A stretch of 64,000 nt of DNA from Akkermansiaceae bacterium (GCA_903919975.1 CAIXKE010000003.1:1-64000), one strand, 5' to 3'. Shown: positions 33,889 through 42,846, numbered from the stretch's first letter. Notes: generated by a model not told the origin, from the sequence alone. A program made the numbers and translations.

Positions 33889-35758
33889 GGCTGCGGTTGC
33901 TGATCTCCTCTTTGATTTCCGCGATGAATTCGTCCAGCGGCTTTGCGCCGAGGTCGTCTTTATCGCGGTGGCGGATCGAGACGGTGCCTTCGTCCGCTTC
34001 GCGTTGGCCGATGACGAGCATGTAGGGGACGCGGTCGAGGCGGGCGTTGCGGATTTTCGCGCCGATCTTGTCGCTCGTGCGGTCCACGGTGAGGCGGATG
34101 CCGATATCAGCGAGTTTGGCGGCGGCTGCTTCGGCTTGTTCGAGGGTTTTCTCGGAGATCGGCAAGATGCGGACTTGTTCCGGGGACAGCCAGGTCGGGA
34201 ACTTGCCTTCGAAATGCTCGATGAGCAGGCCGGTGAAGCGCTCCATCGAGCCGAAGGGCGCGCGGTGAATCATGACCGGAACATGCGGTTGGTTGTCTGC
34301 GCCGACGTAGCTGAGGCCGAAGCGGACGGGCAGATTGTAGTCCACTTGCACGGTGCCGAGTTGCCAGTCGCGACCGATGACGTCCTTGACGACGAAGTCG
34401 ATTTTCGGGCCGTAGAAGGCGGCCTCGCCGATCTCCTCGGTGTATTCCACGCCGAGCGTTTGCACGGCTTCGCGGAGTGCGGCTTCGGCCTTGTCCCAGT
34501 TTTCGGGCGAGCCGACGTATTTGTCACTCTCCGGATCGCGGAGGGAAAGTCGGACGCGGTAGTCGTTCATTCCCAACGTCTTGAGCACCTTTTTAACGAG
34601 ATCCAGACAACCGGTGACTTCTGCTGCGACTTGTTCTGGCGTGCAGAATAGGTGGGCGTCGTCTTGAGTGAAACCGCGGACGCGGGTCATGCCGCCGAGT
34701 TCGCCGGATTGTTCCCAACGATACACGGTGCCGAACTCGGCGAGGCGCACCGGGAGGTCGCGGTAGGAGTGATGATCGCTCGCGAAGATCTTGATGTGGT
34801 GCGGGCAGTTCATCGGTTTGAGCATGTAGCCCTCGTATTCGCCGCTTTCGAGACCATTGATCAGGGTGGCGCAGGTGGCGTCTTCGTCGGCAAGTTTTTC
34901 AAGCGTGTCGCGCTCGGCGATGGCCGGGAACTGGCTTTCCTGGTAATAGGGGAAATGGCCGGAAGTGCGGTAGAGATCGAGCTTACCGATGTGCGGGGTG
35001 AACACCTGCGAGTAGCCCTGTTTGTCGAGCTCGGCGGTGATGAAGTCCTGAAGCGCGCGGCGGATGAGTGCGCCTTTCGGTTTCCAGAGGATGAGGCCTT
35101 GGCCGACCATTTCATCGATGTGGAATAGTCCGAGTTCCTTACCAAGGCGGCGATGGTCGCGTTTTTTAGCTTCTTCGAGGCGGTTCAGGTGTTCTTCCAG
35201 CAATTCCTTGCTCTCGAAGGCGGTGCCGTAGAGGCGCTGGAGTTGGCCTTTCGATTCATCGCCGAGGTAGAATGACGACGAGACCGACATGAGTTTCAGG
35301 TTTTTGCACTTCGAGGTGTAACCGACGTGTGGGCCGGCGCAGAGATCGATGAAGTCGCCATTTTGGAAACACGAGATTTGTTCGCCTTCGGGGATCTTGT
35401 CGATGAGGTCGAGTTTGAAGCGGGATGGATTGCCGGGGCGCTCGGTGAGGCCGCCGAGGCGGCCGGATTCGGCCATGGCTTTCGCTTCATCGCGGGAGAT
35501 CGCCTTGTATTCAAACTTCTGGTTTTCCTTGGCGATTTTCTTCATCTCCGCCTCGATTTTTTCGAAGTCATCGGGCGTGATCCGATGCTTCATTTCGAAA
35601 TCGTAGTAGAAGCCATTCTCGATGGGCGGGCCGTAGGCGAACTGGGCGTCCGGCCAAATGCGCAGGATGGCGGTGGCCATGACGTGGGCGCTGGAATGGC
35701 GGAGCCGCTCCAGGTCGGTCATTTGCTGGCGTTGGTCGAGAGTCTTGCGTTCGTTCAT
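33884..35758 (-). CDS. thrS: Threonyl-tRNA synthetase lacking the N-terminal TGS domain
   Basis: Class II synthetase of 624 residues charging tRNA-Thr. The editing domain comes first, with the HSSAH motif at residues 21-25 and the cysteine of the FIDLCAGPHV region. The catalytic core has MLKPMNCPHHIKIF, YRWEQSGELGGMTRVRGFTQ-type motif 2, DDAHLF and MIHRAPFGSMER (motif 3 with a zinc His). The C-terminal anticodon-binding domain ends EIKEEISNRSL. The start at 35758 (MNERKTLDQRQQ) leaves no room for the about 60-residue TGS domain found in most bacterial ThrS; translation of the upstream frame does not look like TGS. A fragment of this gene is duplicated at 31840-31932. Confidence 0.93.
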   Translation of the reverse strand: MNERKTLDQRQQMTDLERLRHSSAHVMATAILRIWPDAQFAYGPPIENGFYYDFEMKHRITPDDFEKIEAEMKKIAKENQKFEYKAISRDEAKAMAESGRLGGLTERPGNPSRFKLDLIDKIPEGEQISCFQNGDFIDLCAGPHVGYTSKCKNLKLMSVSSSFYLGDESKGQLQRLYGTAFESKELLEEHLNRLEEAKKRDHRRLGKELGLFHIDEMVGQGLILWKPKGALIRRALQDFITAELDKQGYSQVFTPHIGKLDLYRTSGHFPYYQESQFPAIAERDTLEKLADEDATCATLINGLESGEYEGYMLKPMNCPHHIKIFASDHHSYRDLPVRLAEFGTVYRWEQSGELGGMTRVRGFTQDDAHLFCTPEQVAAEVTGCLDLVKKVLKTLGMNDYRVRLSLRDPESDKYVGSPENWDKAEAALREAVQTLGVEYTEEIGEAAFYGPKIDFVVKDVIGRDWQLGTVQVDYNLPVRFGLSYVGADNQPHVPVMIHRAPFGSMERFTGLLIEHFEGKFPTWLSPEQVRILPISEKTLEQAEAAAAKLADIGIRLTVDRTSDKIGAKIRNARLDRVPYMLVIGQREADEGTVSIRHRDKDDLGAKPLDEFIAEIKEEISNRSL

Positions 35759-35873
35759 GGCGGGGAGAGGGAAACCCTGAGGGGGGGGGTGTTCAAGGGG
35801 CAATTTTGTGAAAAACCCGTTCTCGACATAGTGGAAAACAGCGCCTAGATTTCGCGTTCTTTCACCAAACCAT

Positions 35874-36764
35874 ATGATCCGTAAACTGATTCCCGGCGCC
35901 TTGGCTCTCAGCCTGGCCACCGCCACTTCCGCCCAAAAGCCGGCTCCCGATTCTTCGAAGAAGGTAGCCACTACCCCAGCAATCGAAGCTCCTGCCGCGC
36001 CCAAACTGGATCCGGCCGTCATCAAGGCGGACTCCTCCTATGCGCTCGGTTATCGCACCGGTGGCACATTCGCCCAGCAATTCGGCCGTTTCGGTGTCGG
36101 CGCTGCCGACCTCGACGAAGCTACTTTCATCAAGGGTTTCATGGCCGCCGTGAAGGGCGATAAGCCGGAACTCTCGGAAGAAAAGCTTCAGGCAGCGATG
36201 CAGGCTCTTGGCGACATGCTCCAAGGACGTGAAAAGGCAACTGCCGCCTCCAACCTTGAAGCCGGCAAGAAATTCCTCGATGAAAATGGCAAGCGCGCAG
36301 GCGTGACCACCACCAAGAGCGGTCTTCAATACGAAATCCTCGCCAAAGGCGGTGAGGAAAAATACGTGGCCCCCAAGGAAGGTGCCGAGGACAACAAGCA
36401 GTTTCTCGTCAACTACAAAGGCACGCTGATCAGCGGCAAAGAGTTTGACGCATCACCAGCGGGTGAGCCGGTTCCAATGACCTTGCAAGTCGTGCCGGGC
36501 TTCAAGGAAGCGCTCACCACCATGCCGGTCGGTGCCAAGTGGAAGCTCTTTTTGCCAGCATCCCTCGCTTACGGTGAAGAGCGCCGCAGCGCGGATATCG
36601 GACCAAACAGCGTGTTGGTGTTCGAATTGGAGCTGATCAAGATTGAAGACGCACCCGCACCGCAAGGCGGCATGCCGTTCCCAATGCCAGGCGGCCCAGG
36701 CGGTCCAGGCGGTCCAGGCGGTCCAGGCGGTCCAGGCGGCCCAAGCGGCCCAAGCGGCGAATAA
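35874..36764 (+). CDS. Exported Mip-like FKBP peptidyl-prolyl isomerase with a GGP-repeat tail
   Basis: Predicted periplasmic PPIase of 296 residues. A signal peptide (MIRKLIPGALALSLATATSA) is followed by a Pro/Ala linker, a helical dimerisation domain of the Mip/FkpA type (SYALGYRTGGTFAQQFGRFG, EEKLQAAMQALGDMLQGREK) and a C-terminal FKBP domain (VNYKGTLISGKEFDAS, VVPGFKEALTTMPVGAKWKL, PASLAYGEERRS, FELELIKIED). The protein ends with a Gly-Gly-Pro repeat of about eight triplets, an unusual collagen-like tail encoded by a 9-base tandem repeat. It is divergent from thrS and followed by a strong terminator. Confidence 0.88.
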   Translation: MIRKLIPGALALSLATATSAQKPAPDSSKKVATTPAIEAPAAPKLDPAVIKADSSYALGYRTGGTFAQQFGRFGVGAADLDEATFIKGFMAAVKGDKPELSEEKLQAAMQALGDMLQGREKATAASNLEAGKKFLDENGKRAGVTTTKSGLQYEILAKGGEEKYVAPKEGAEDNKQFLVNYKGTLISGKEFDASPAGEPVPMTLQVVPGFKEALTTMPVGAKWKLFLPASLAYGEERRSADIGPNSVLVFELELIKIEDAPAPQGGMPFPMPGGPGGPGGPGGPGGPGGPSGPSGE

Positions 36765-36785
36765 GCCTTCTGTCGATAATTCACG

Positions 36786-36823
36786 AAAGGTCACTGGAGA
36801 TTTTCTCCGGTGGCCTTTTTTTA
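36786..36823 (+). terminator. Rho-independent terminator after the FKBP gene
   Basis: The 15-base-pair stem AAAGGTCACTGGAGA / TCTCCGGTGGCCTTT has two G-U pairs and a TTT loop. It is followed by a run of T's, starting 22 bases after the stop codon. Confidence 0.9.
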
Positions 36824-37213
36824 TTTCTTCGCAAACGCAAGGTTGGTGAGGTCCTCGTTTTCGACGACATGCGTAGGATTCGATGGCAAAATTGATCACT
36901 CTGAATGGAGTCGCTTTACTACGTTAGTGCTTTGCCCTTTGCCCTCGGATCTTCACGCAAACGAGCTTCCCGCTTGAAAGACGGGTTGCGATGGGGACCG
37001 TATCGGCGCGACATGAATTGGCGGTTTATCATTGGTTGGGTCTCACTCGCTGTGGCCCGCGATTGCTCGCCACGCGAAATTTTCTCCAAGCACCTCGATG
37101 AGGCGAAATCCCTCTGGCGCATGCCCGGCGATCAACGATATACTGTCTCGATGAGTTGCGCAAAGCCCTCGGGTCGAAACCCCGTTAGACGAGCCTGGCG
37201 GTGAGCCGCTGTC
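36824..37213. other. Gap without a supported gene
   Basis: Short frames only. From about 37190 a hydrophobic signal-like translation begins that belongs to the decayed FMN-binding gene. Confidence 0.4.
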
Positions 37214-37780
37214 GGCGGCTTCCGTCTTGCGCTGCTTGTGGCGGCCTTCCTCGCGCTCGCGCCGCACGGGGCCGATGTTCCGGGGGGGCGACCGTGCCAC
37301 TTAGCTTGAGGGCGCACGTAAGGAAATGCCGGAGGCGGTGAAACTCGACGAGGAGCGCGATGGCTTTCATGAGTTGTTGGATGCTGGCGGCAACCCGTGT
37401 GGCTGGGTCACCGGCACTTTTTCCCAAGCTTCTAACATCCATGGCTACAATGGGCCGTCGGAACTTTTGGTCGTGCTTGATACGGCAGGAAAAGTCCGTG
37501 CCGTGCGGTTGATCGAAAGCGCGGACACCGCCGGCCACGTGGATAAAATCCTCGCGGATGGCGAATTCTGGGCGCAATGGACCGGTCGCGAGGAGGCGGA
37601 ACTCAGCGATCCGGGCAGGCCGCGCATCGTCAGCGGGGCCACGCTCACCAGCGAGGCGATGGCCTGCGGCGTCGCGGCGCGCTGCGGTGCCACCGGCATG
37701 GACGAGTGGTTCAATCGCAAGATCGAGCCGGCGACGGTCGCGCGTTGGTTTCCGCAAACGTGCATGCTGCCGGATTCGGC
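37214..37780 (+). pseudogene. Decayed FMN-binding-domain gene
   Basis: The frame from 37326 encodes an FMN_bind (RnfG/NosR-like) domain: HGYNGPSELLVVLDTAGKVR, a GHVDKI segment and VSGATLTSEAMACGV, with the SGAT-type motif to which FMN is covalently attached. Upstream, another frame from 37214 reads GGFRLALLVAAFLALAPHGA, a plausible lost signal peptide, followed by a stop. After residue about 150 the frame should continue but instead runs into ApbE-like sequence in another frame. So the gene has at least one frameshift at its 5' end and is broken at its 3' end. Confidence 0.7.
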
Positions 37781-38197
37781 CCGCCCGGGACGGGTATCGA
37801 TCTATCAGGAATCGGCAAGGGCTTCGCCGTGGATAGGGTGGGTGAGAGGCTTCGTCAGATCGGCGTGCGCGATTATGTCTTTGGACTTGGCGGCGAGGTG
37901 ATCGCGGGAGATGGCGACTGGCCTGTGGAAATCGAACGCCCGAATTCCTGCACCCGCGAAATTTCCCGCACTTTAACGCTGCGCAACCGGGCTCTTGCCA
38001 CCAGCGGCAACTACCACCAACCGGGTCACATCATCGATCCGCATACCGGCAAGCCGGTGAAGCGCCCGGCCTCATGGGTCTCCGTCATCGCCAACGACTG
38101 CGCGACGGCCGATGCCTGGGCCACGACGCTCTTTGTCCTAGGTCCCGAGTTCCGCGGGATTCCCGCAGGCATTGAGGTCACATGGCAGTCCAAGTGA
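37781..38197 (+). pseudogene. 3' half of an ApbE-type FAD:protein FMN transferase
   Basis: The frame reads PPGTGIDLSGIGKGFAVDRV, YVFGLGGEVIAGDGDWPVEI, ATSGNYHQPGHIIDPHTGKP and ATADAWATTLFVLGPE, the C-terminal half of ApbE with its Mg/FAD-binding loops. The N-terminal half is absent. The frame is shifted relative to the FMN-binding fragment immediately before it. ApbE flavinylates SGAT motifs like the one in that neighbour, so the pair was probably an operon of enzyme and target that collapsed through a deletion. Confidence 0.75.
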
Positions 38198-38241
38198 TTC
38201 GCTCATGGTTGTGCACGGAGAGTTCCCTTAAAAATTCTGGA

Positions 38242-39399
38242 TTATTGTTTCGTGGGGATCGAATCGTAGATTTGTTCGAGTGAGAGGATGGTGTAGGCGG
38301 TGACGAGGACTGGGTTGGATTCCATCCAGCGGCCGTTGTCATTGATCCATGAGCCGTTCTCGCGTTGTTTTGAGAGGAGTTTGGTGGCGAGTTCGCTGCG
38401 CCAGTCGGCCTCTTTGCCATTTTCGAGTTTGAGCAGGTTGACATTGGCGGAGGAGAGCGCCTTGGCCATGGCTTGATAGTAATAATACATGCCCTCGTCA
38501 CCCAGACCTGGATTTTCGTCGAGGGTGTAGTTTTTAGTGAGCCATCCCTTGACGGCGATGACGCGTGGGTCATCGGCGCTGACTTTGGCGTAGATCAGTG
38601 AGAGCAGGCCGGCGTAGGACATGGAGCCATAGGAGCGCAACGCGGTGCGGCCTTCGGGAGTTTTTTCTTCTCCGGCTTTAGATTGGCCCGGGGTGTAAAT
38701 GAAACCGCCTTTGTTTTTTGCGTCGTTAGATGCCCAGGTTTGGTCGTTGGTTTCCTCAAGATTCTGGCAACGGGAGAGGAAGGTGACGGCGGCGTCCCAA
38801 TCGAGGTCGGGTTGCTCGCCGTGGTTGCCGTCTTCGATGACTTTCTTGGAAAGTGCGAGGGCTTCGATGGCGAGATAGGTGTTGGAGAGGTCGGTGTGGT
38901 CGTCTTTTGATCCGTAGCCGATGCCGCCGTCGTTGGTGTTATCGGTTTCCTTTTTTTGGCCGATATCCCATTGGCGGCTGATGAGGTGCTTGCGTGCCTT
39001 GACGACGGCGGGTTCAAAGTCCTTGCGGTTGGCGGCCATGAGGGCGGTGACCGAGGTGGCGGTGTTGTAGACCGACAAACCGCGGTTGTAGATGCCGCCA
39101 TCCTCTTTTTGCTGCGCGAGGAGCCATGTGTAGCCCTTTTCGATCGAATCGGGGAACTTGGCGGAGCGGTCGAGATTGGGGTCGCGGACAGCGGCATTGA
39201 GGGCGAGCGCGGTGAAGGCGGGCAATTCGGGATCATCCCAATTGCCATCGGGTTTTTGTTGGGTTTTGAGCCAGTTGTTGCCGCGAGCGATCGATTGGCG
39301 GATTTCCTGGCGGATGGACTCGTAGCGCGGGTTGGGATCCGCAGTGGCGGTGGTGATGCTTGCGCCGAGGAGAAGAATGAGGGTCTGCTGCGGTTTCAT
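38242..39399 (-). CDS. Secreted prenyltransferase/squalene-oxidase repeat protein
   Basis: Protein of 385 residues with a signal peptide (MKPQQTLILLLGASITTATA). It has repeated QQKPDGNW / AQQKEDGGIY / SKQRENGSWIND units typical of the alpha-alpha barrel of squalene cyclases and prenyltransferase beta subunits, together with YNTATSVTALMAAN and YLAIEALALSKK helices. Hopene or lanosterol cyclases have about 630 residues and a DxDD motif, which is not visible here. It is therefore a half-barrel of the type widespread in Planctomycetes and Verrucomicrobia, with unknown function. The start at 39399 is set by the signal peptide. Confidence 0.75.
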   Translation of the reverse strand: MKPQQTLILLLGASITTATADPNPRYESIRQEIRQSIARGNNWLKTQQKPDGNWDDPELPAFTALALNAAVRDPNLDRSAKFPDSIEKGYTWLLAQQKEDGGIYNRGLSVYNTATSVTALMAANRKDFEPAVVKARKHLISRQWDIGQKKETDNTNDGGIGYGSKDDHTDLSNTYLAIEALALSKKVIEDGNHGEQPDLDWDAAVTFLSRCQNLEETNDQTWASNDAKNKGGFIYTPGQSKAGEEKTPEGRTALRSYGSMSYAGLLSLIYAKVSADDPRVIAVKGWLTKNYTLDENPGLGDEGMYYYYQAMAKALSSANVNLLKLENGKEADWRSELATKLLSKQRENGSWINDNGRWMESNPVLVTAYTILSLEQIYDSIPTKQ

Positions 39400-39546
39400 G
39401 ATTTCGGTGCTGCTGGGAGTTCGAATAAGAAAAATGTTAGGAGAAACGTTGAAACGATAGGAGCTTTTTGGTTCGGCGGCTAGTCGGGAAAATGGGCAAT
39501 GTTTGATCAATGGATCAGGAATATGAGCAAAGTGTGATCGGTTGCT

Positions 39547-40482
39547 TTAGTTTGCGGGGCTGGGAGAGTTGAGCTTGCGGCCAAGTTGCTGCCAGGATCG
39601 GCGGCTGATATGGGAATTGAGAGCGGGCAAAGGCGATGCTCCACTGGCGATGGCTCGGGGAGGGGGAAGTGTGGTTTCCTTCGTGATGTATCCGCTGAGG
39701 ATTTGAAACACGGTTTTCCGAGTGTCATCGAGCAGGGTTTTTGAGGAATTGTATTTGAACGAAATGACTTCGGTGGAGCTTGGTTTTTTTGCGGAGCCGG
39801 TGAGCCAGAGAGAGACCGGGGGAGGGGTGGAGGAGGTGGACTTACTGCTTTTCGTGGTGATGGAAGTGGTGACCTTGAGGATTCCTGCGGAAGCACGTTC
39901 GAGATCGCGTGCGGTTTCTTCGAGGATTGGCGTGAGGGTCTTGGCGGTTTTTGAGGTGGTGCTGGCGTGCAGAGTGACGGGGATTGATTGGGTGGGATCG
40001 GTGTTCCAATTCGGAAGGGTGGCTCGTAGGCGCTGGATTGCGGCGATGGCAGCTTTGAACTGGGAGTCGTCCGGTTTGGTGCTGTCGATGACTCGCTCCC
40101 ATGCGATCAGGGCGCGTTGGGATTGCTCTTTGGATTCGAGCAGGACGGCGAGATCGATCAAGAATGCGGAGCCTTCGGAGGCGAGTCTGAGGTATTCGTC
40201 GAGAACTGGTGGACGGTTGAGGTCACCGTGAACCATGATGGGTTTCGGGATTTCCGGTTGGGGCGGTGGAAGAGGGGCGGTTTCCTCGGGCCGTTGTGGG
40301 GCGGAAACCGCATCGGCGGGATGATCCAGTTGCGGCAGGGATAATTGCACGTGGCTTCGGATTTTGACCAATTCGGACTCGGTGGGGGGCGTGATAAAAT
40401 CGGCATGGCGTGTGCCAAACCACCAGAGGCCGCTGGCCCAGAAGAGGCAAAGCACGATGACGATAGGAAGTGGGATGTGCAC
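39547..40482 (-). CDS. Membrane-anchored protein of unknown function
   Basis: Protein of about 311 residues. One transmembrane segment at the N-terminus (LPIVIVLCLFWASGLWWF) precedes a Pro-rich linker (EETAPLPPPQPEIPKPI). A helical region follows with tetratricopeptide-like character (DLAVLLESKEQSQRALIAWE), then a Ser/Thr/Lys-rich C-terminal domain. No family is recognised. The open frame reaches into the rplS terminator, so the GTG at 40482 just before the hydrophobic segment is the likely start, though this is uncertain. It follows rplS on the same strand but is probably separated from it by that terminator. Confidence 0.55.
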   Translation of the reverse strand: MHIPLPIVIVLCLFWASGLWWFGTRHADFITPPTESELVKIRSHVQLSLPQLDHPADAVSAPQRPEETAPLPPPQPEIPKPIMVHGDLNRPPVLDEYLRLASEGSAFLIDLAVLLESKEQSQRALIAWERVIDSTKPDDSQFKAAIAAIQRLRATLPNWNTDPTQSIPVTLHASTTSKTAKTLTPILEETARDLERASAGILKVTTSITTKSSKSTSSTPPPVSLWLTGSAKKPSSTEVISFKYNSSKTLLDDTRKTVFQILSGYITKETTLPPPRAIASGASPLPALNSHISRRSWQQLGRKLNSPSPAN

Positions 40483-40544
40483 GCAGTGAAAATGGAGTGG
40501 TGTGCGATTTTCGCAAAGAGGAAATCGCGTTTTGCTCCAAACAA

Positions 40545-40579
40545 AAAACACCCCGTCCGGATGCCGGACGGGGTGTTTT
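40545..40579 (-). terminator. Terminator of rplS, perfect 16-base-pair stem
   Basis: Arms AAAACACCCCGTCCGG and CCGGACGGGGTGTTTT are exact complements around a 3-base loop. On the - strand the stem is followed by T's, 21 bases after the rplS stop. Confidence 0.92.
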
Positions 40580-40600
40580 GAAAATCAGGATGGAGTTGGA

Positions 40601-40945
40601 TTACTTGGCGCTCTTGACGAGCAACGCACGCTTACCAACGCGGCCGCGGAGGTAATGAAGTTTGGCACGACGGACTTTGCCGCGGTTGACGACTTCGATT
40701 TTGGCAATGCGGGGTGTGTGAACTGGGAAGACGCGCTCGACGCCCTCGCCGTAGGAGATTTTCCGGACGGTGAGTGAAGCGTTCACACTGGAACCGCTGC
40801 GGGCGATCACCAAGCCTTCAAAAATCTGGATACGCTCTTTGCCGCCTTCCACCACGCGGCAATGGACTTTCACGGTATCACCGACATTGAAAGGGGTGAC
40901 GTCTTGTTTCAACTGCTCTTGCTCGATCTTATCAATGATGTTCAT
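40601..40945 (-). CDS. rplS: 50S ribosomal protein L19
   Basis: Standard L19 of 114 residues, sited at the 30S-50S interface: [55 protein letters not shown] and [19 protein letters not shown] Shine-Dalgarno lies about 8 bases before the ATG at 40945, which also fits the family N-terminus ([11 protein letters not shown]). It is downstream of hisI and is terminated by the hairpin at 40545-40579. The usual partners rpsP, rimM and trmD are absent. Confidence 0.97.
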   Translation of the reverse strand: MNIIDKIEQEQLKQDVTPFNVGDTVKVHCRVVEGGKERIQIFEGLVIARSGSSVNASLTVRKISYGEGVERVFPVHTPRIAKIEVVNRGKVRRAKLHYLRGRVGKRALLVKSAK

Positions 40946-41061
40946 GGGATTCTCCAGGGAAAGGGGATACGCGTGGGCCTGCGCAGGACGGTATGTTCCG
41001 CGCGGGGGCGGGATAGCTAGCGGATCGATTTCGCAATTGCAACCGCGAAATCGCTCAAATT

Positions 41062-41520
41062 TCACGGTTTTCCGTAAACCTCCGCCGGGTCGAACGATTT
41101 TCCCGGTCCGATCCATTCGAGTTTGGCGGTGGCATCATGGCTGGAGGCCACGACTTTGCGGTAAAAACACGAGTTACGGCCGGTGTGACAGGCGCCGGCT
41201 CCGACTTGTTCGACCATGAGAATGAGTGCGTCTTGGTCGCAGTCGGTCCGGATTTCCACAATCCGCTGGGTGTGGCCTGAGGTGGCGCCTTTGTGCCAGA
41301 ATTCTTGGCGCGAGCGGGACCAGTAAACGGCTTCGCCGATGGCGACCGTCCGGCGAAGAGACTCGGCATTCATATAGGCGAGCATCAGAGGCTCGCGGGT
41401 GACGGCGTCCATTGCCAGCGCCGGAATCAATCCGTCGGCATCGAATTTCGGGGCGAATGCGAGGCCTTCCTCGACCTCCGCCTTAGCACCCCGCGGGGCA
41501 AATACGTTGTTGCAATCCAT
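41062..41520 (-). CDS. hisI: Phosphoribosyl-AMP cyclohydrolase
   Basis: Monofunctional HisI of 152 residues, catalysing the third step of histidine biosynthesis (opening of the PR-AMP purine ring). Motifs are [35 protein letters not shown], the acidic [15 protein letters not shown] and [15 protein letters not shown]. These hold the Cys, Asp and His ligands for Zn and Mg. There is no HisE (pyrophosphohydrolase) fusion. rplS lies just downstream on the same strand, 116 bases away. Confidence 0.95.
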   Translation of the reverse strand: MDCNNVFAPRGAKAEVEEGLAFAPKFDADGLIPALAMDAVTREPLMLAYMNAESLRRTVAIGEAVYWSRSRQEFWHKGATSGHTQRIVEIRTDCDQDALILMVEQVGAGACHTGRNSCFYRKVVASSHDATAKLEWIGPGKSFDPAEVYGKP

Positions 41521-41630
41521 GGCGTTACGGTGAGACGCCGGTCGCCCGCTGTCCAGTCCTCAATCCCGGCACGAGCTCGCAAAATCCGGGCGAATCTTGC
41601 GTGTTGAACCTCCCTAGAAAGAGAAATGAT

Positions 41631-41759
41631 CCGCAGATGGACGCAGATTCACGGAGATAATCAAAGAATTGATTCGATTTTGGCACTCACCCTGTGAGTT
41701 AACGTGCAACTTTTCGTAAACCTTTTAACATCAATGTTTATCTGAGTTTATCTGCGGTT
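41631..41759. repeat. Long imperfect palindrome, copy C
   Basis: CCGCAGATGGACGCAGATTC pairs in part with TTTATCTGAGTTTATCTGCGG at the other end. It lies between the divergent-end regions of hisI and the lipoprotein gene, in a gap of 256 bases with no other feature. Confidence 0.65.
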
Positions 41760-41776
41760 AATTTTCCTTTTTCGGA

Positions 41777-42526
41777 TCAGTTCTTGGCTTCGGGGGACTT
41801 CGGTTTTCCCGGCCAGATTTTTTCGAAATCATTGGGTGCTTGTTCGGCCTGTCGGATGAGGCCATCGGCGGTGAGTGCGAGCCACGGGTTGATCTCGCCG
41901 CCGAGGCATTCGATGGCTTGGACGGTCCAGACATTGCAGACCCGCGGGATGAAATACGAGTGTCGGCCTTCCAGTTGCACGCCTTTGCCCCAGCTTGCAG
42001 GGCGCACGACTTTCGGGCGGCCGTCCGGGCCGTTGATCGAGCATTCGTTGAGGAAATGGGCGAGTTGCGGGCCGTGTTCACGGGCGACGAGTTTGCGCCA
42101 GATTCGTTGGTGCGGGCAGACCTCAGTCACGCTCCAGTTGATGGCGATCAACTCCATCACCGAGCGGGTGGGGGTGAAGATGACTTCGCACAATTTCAAA
42201 GTGGATTCTAAACCTTGTTCCGAGTAGGCATCCGTATTGCCCCAGCTCATCGCGACGTATGGTGGATTGCCGAAATCGGTTGGCGGCACGAAACCGGAAT
42301 CCAACAGCCAATCGTAGGGAAACACCAACCCGGTGTGGAACTCATCGGAGATCAGCCAAACGAGCACGTGAGGCGACTCAGATGGTTTCTTTGGCGGGGC
42401 GGTGAATTTCACCGGGACGTGATGCGTGGCGGGTGGATCCACCGGCAATCGAATCCCGCAACTCGTTAGCAGTGCCATGACGGGCACCCATCCAACAAGG
42501 ATTCGCAGCTTCAGGAACCAGCGCAT
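41777..42526 (-). CDS. DUF2459-like lipoprotein
   Basis: Protein of 249 residues with a lipoprotein signal (MRWFLKLRILVGWVPVMALL, lipobox LLTSC). The mature domain has HVLVWLISDEFHTGLVFP, YVAMSWGNTDAYSEQ, VCPHQRIWRKLVA and NVWTVQAIECLGGEINPW. It resembles the DUF2459/'urease region' family, whose conserved His, Trp and Cys residues suggest a papain-like fold of unknown activity. The ATG at 42526 shares one base with the ppnP stop (TGATG), which supports it over an upstream TTG at 42547. Confidence 0.7.
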   Translation of the reverse strand: MRWFLKLRILVGWVPVMALLTSCGIRLPVDPPATHHVPVKFTAPPKKPSESPHVLVWLISDEFHTGLVFPYDWLLDSGFVPPTDFGNPPYVAMSWGNTDAYSEQGLESTLKLCEVIFTPTRSVMELIAINWSVTEVCPHQRIWRKLVAREHGPQLAHFLNECSINGPDGRPKVVRPASWGKGVQLEGRHSYFIPRVCNVWTVQAIECLGGEINPWLALTADGLIRQAEQAPNDFEKIWPGKPKSPEAKN

Positions 42527-42846
42527 CAAGCGGGGAGGAATGAGCAAATGTATTCGCAGATATATTCATCCACCTTGATGGTGAAGCCGCTGTTTCCGGG
42601 GACATCGAACGATGTTCCGGCGGAGATGACGAGGGGCACCGTGGTGCCGTCGAGCACGACTTCGCAATGGCCGGTGATGATTTCCATGCGCTCTGGGGCG
42701 GCGGTGCCGAAGTGGAACTTGCCGGGGTAGATTAGGCCGAGGGTTTTGCGGCTGCCATCTTGGAAATGAACGGTGTGGGAAACTACTTTGCCATCGAAAT
42801 AGAGGTTGGCTTTGGTATCGACGGTTACGTTTTGGAATGAGGTCAT
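42526..42846 (-). CDS. ppnP: Pyrimidine/purine nucleoside phosphorylase (YaiE/PpnP type)
   Basis: Small cupin protein of 106 residues of the DUF1255/PpnP family, which phosphorolyses nucleosides to free base and ribose-1-phosphate. The match covers the whole length: NLYFDGKVVSHTVHF, LGLIYPGKFHFGTAAPERME, TGHCEVVLDG, GTSFDVPGNSGFTIKVDE and YICSFL. The start at 42846 fits the family length; the frame upstream is not similar. Its stop overlaps the start of the DUF2459-like gene. Confidence 0.9.
   Translation of the reverse strand: MTSFQNVTVDTKANLYFDGKVVSHTVHFQDGSRKTLGLIYPGKFHFGTAAPERMEIITGHCEVVLDGTTVPLVISAGTSFDVPGNSGFTIKVDEYICEYICSFLPA

Noticed and set aside
36905-37204. 99-codon + strand frame before the FMN-binding remnant
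   Set aside because: Translation changes character midway, with no family resemblance and no ribosome binding site.
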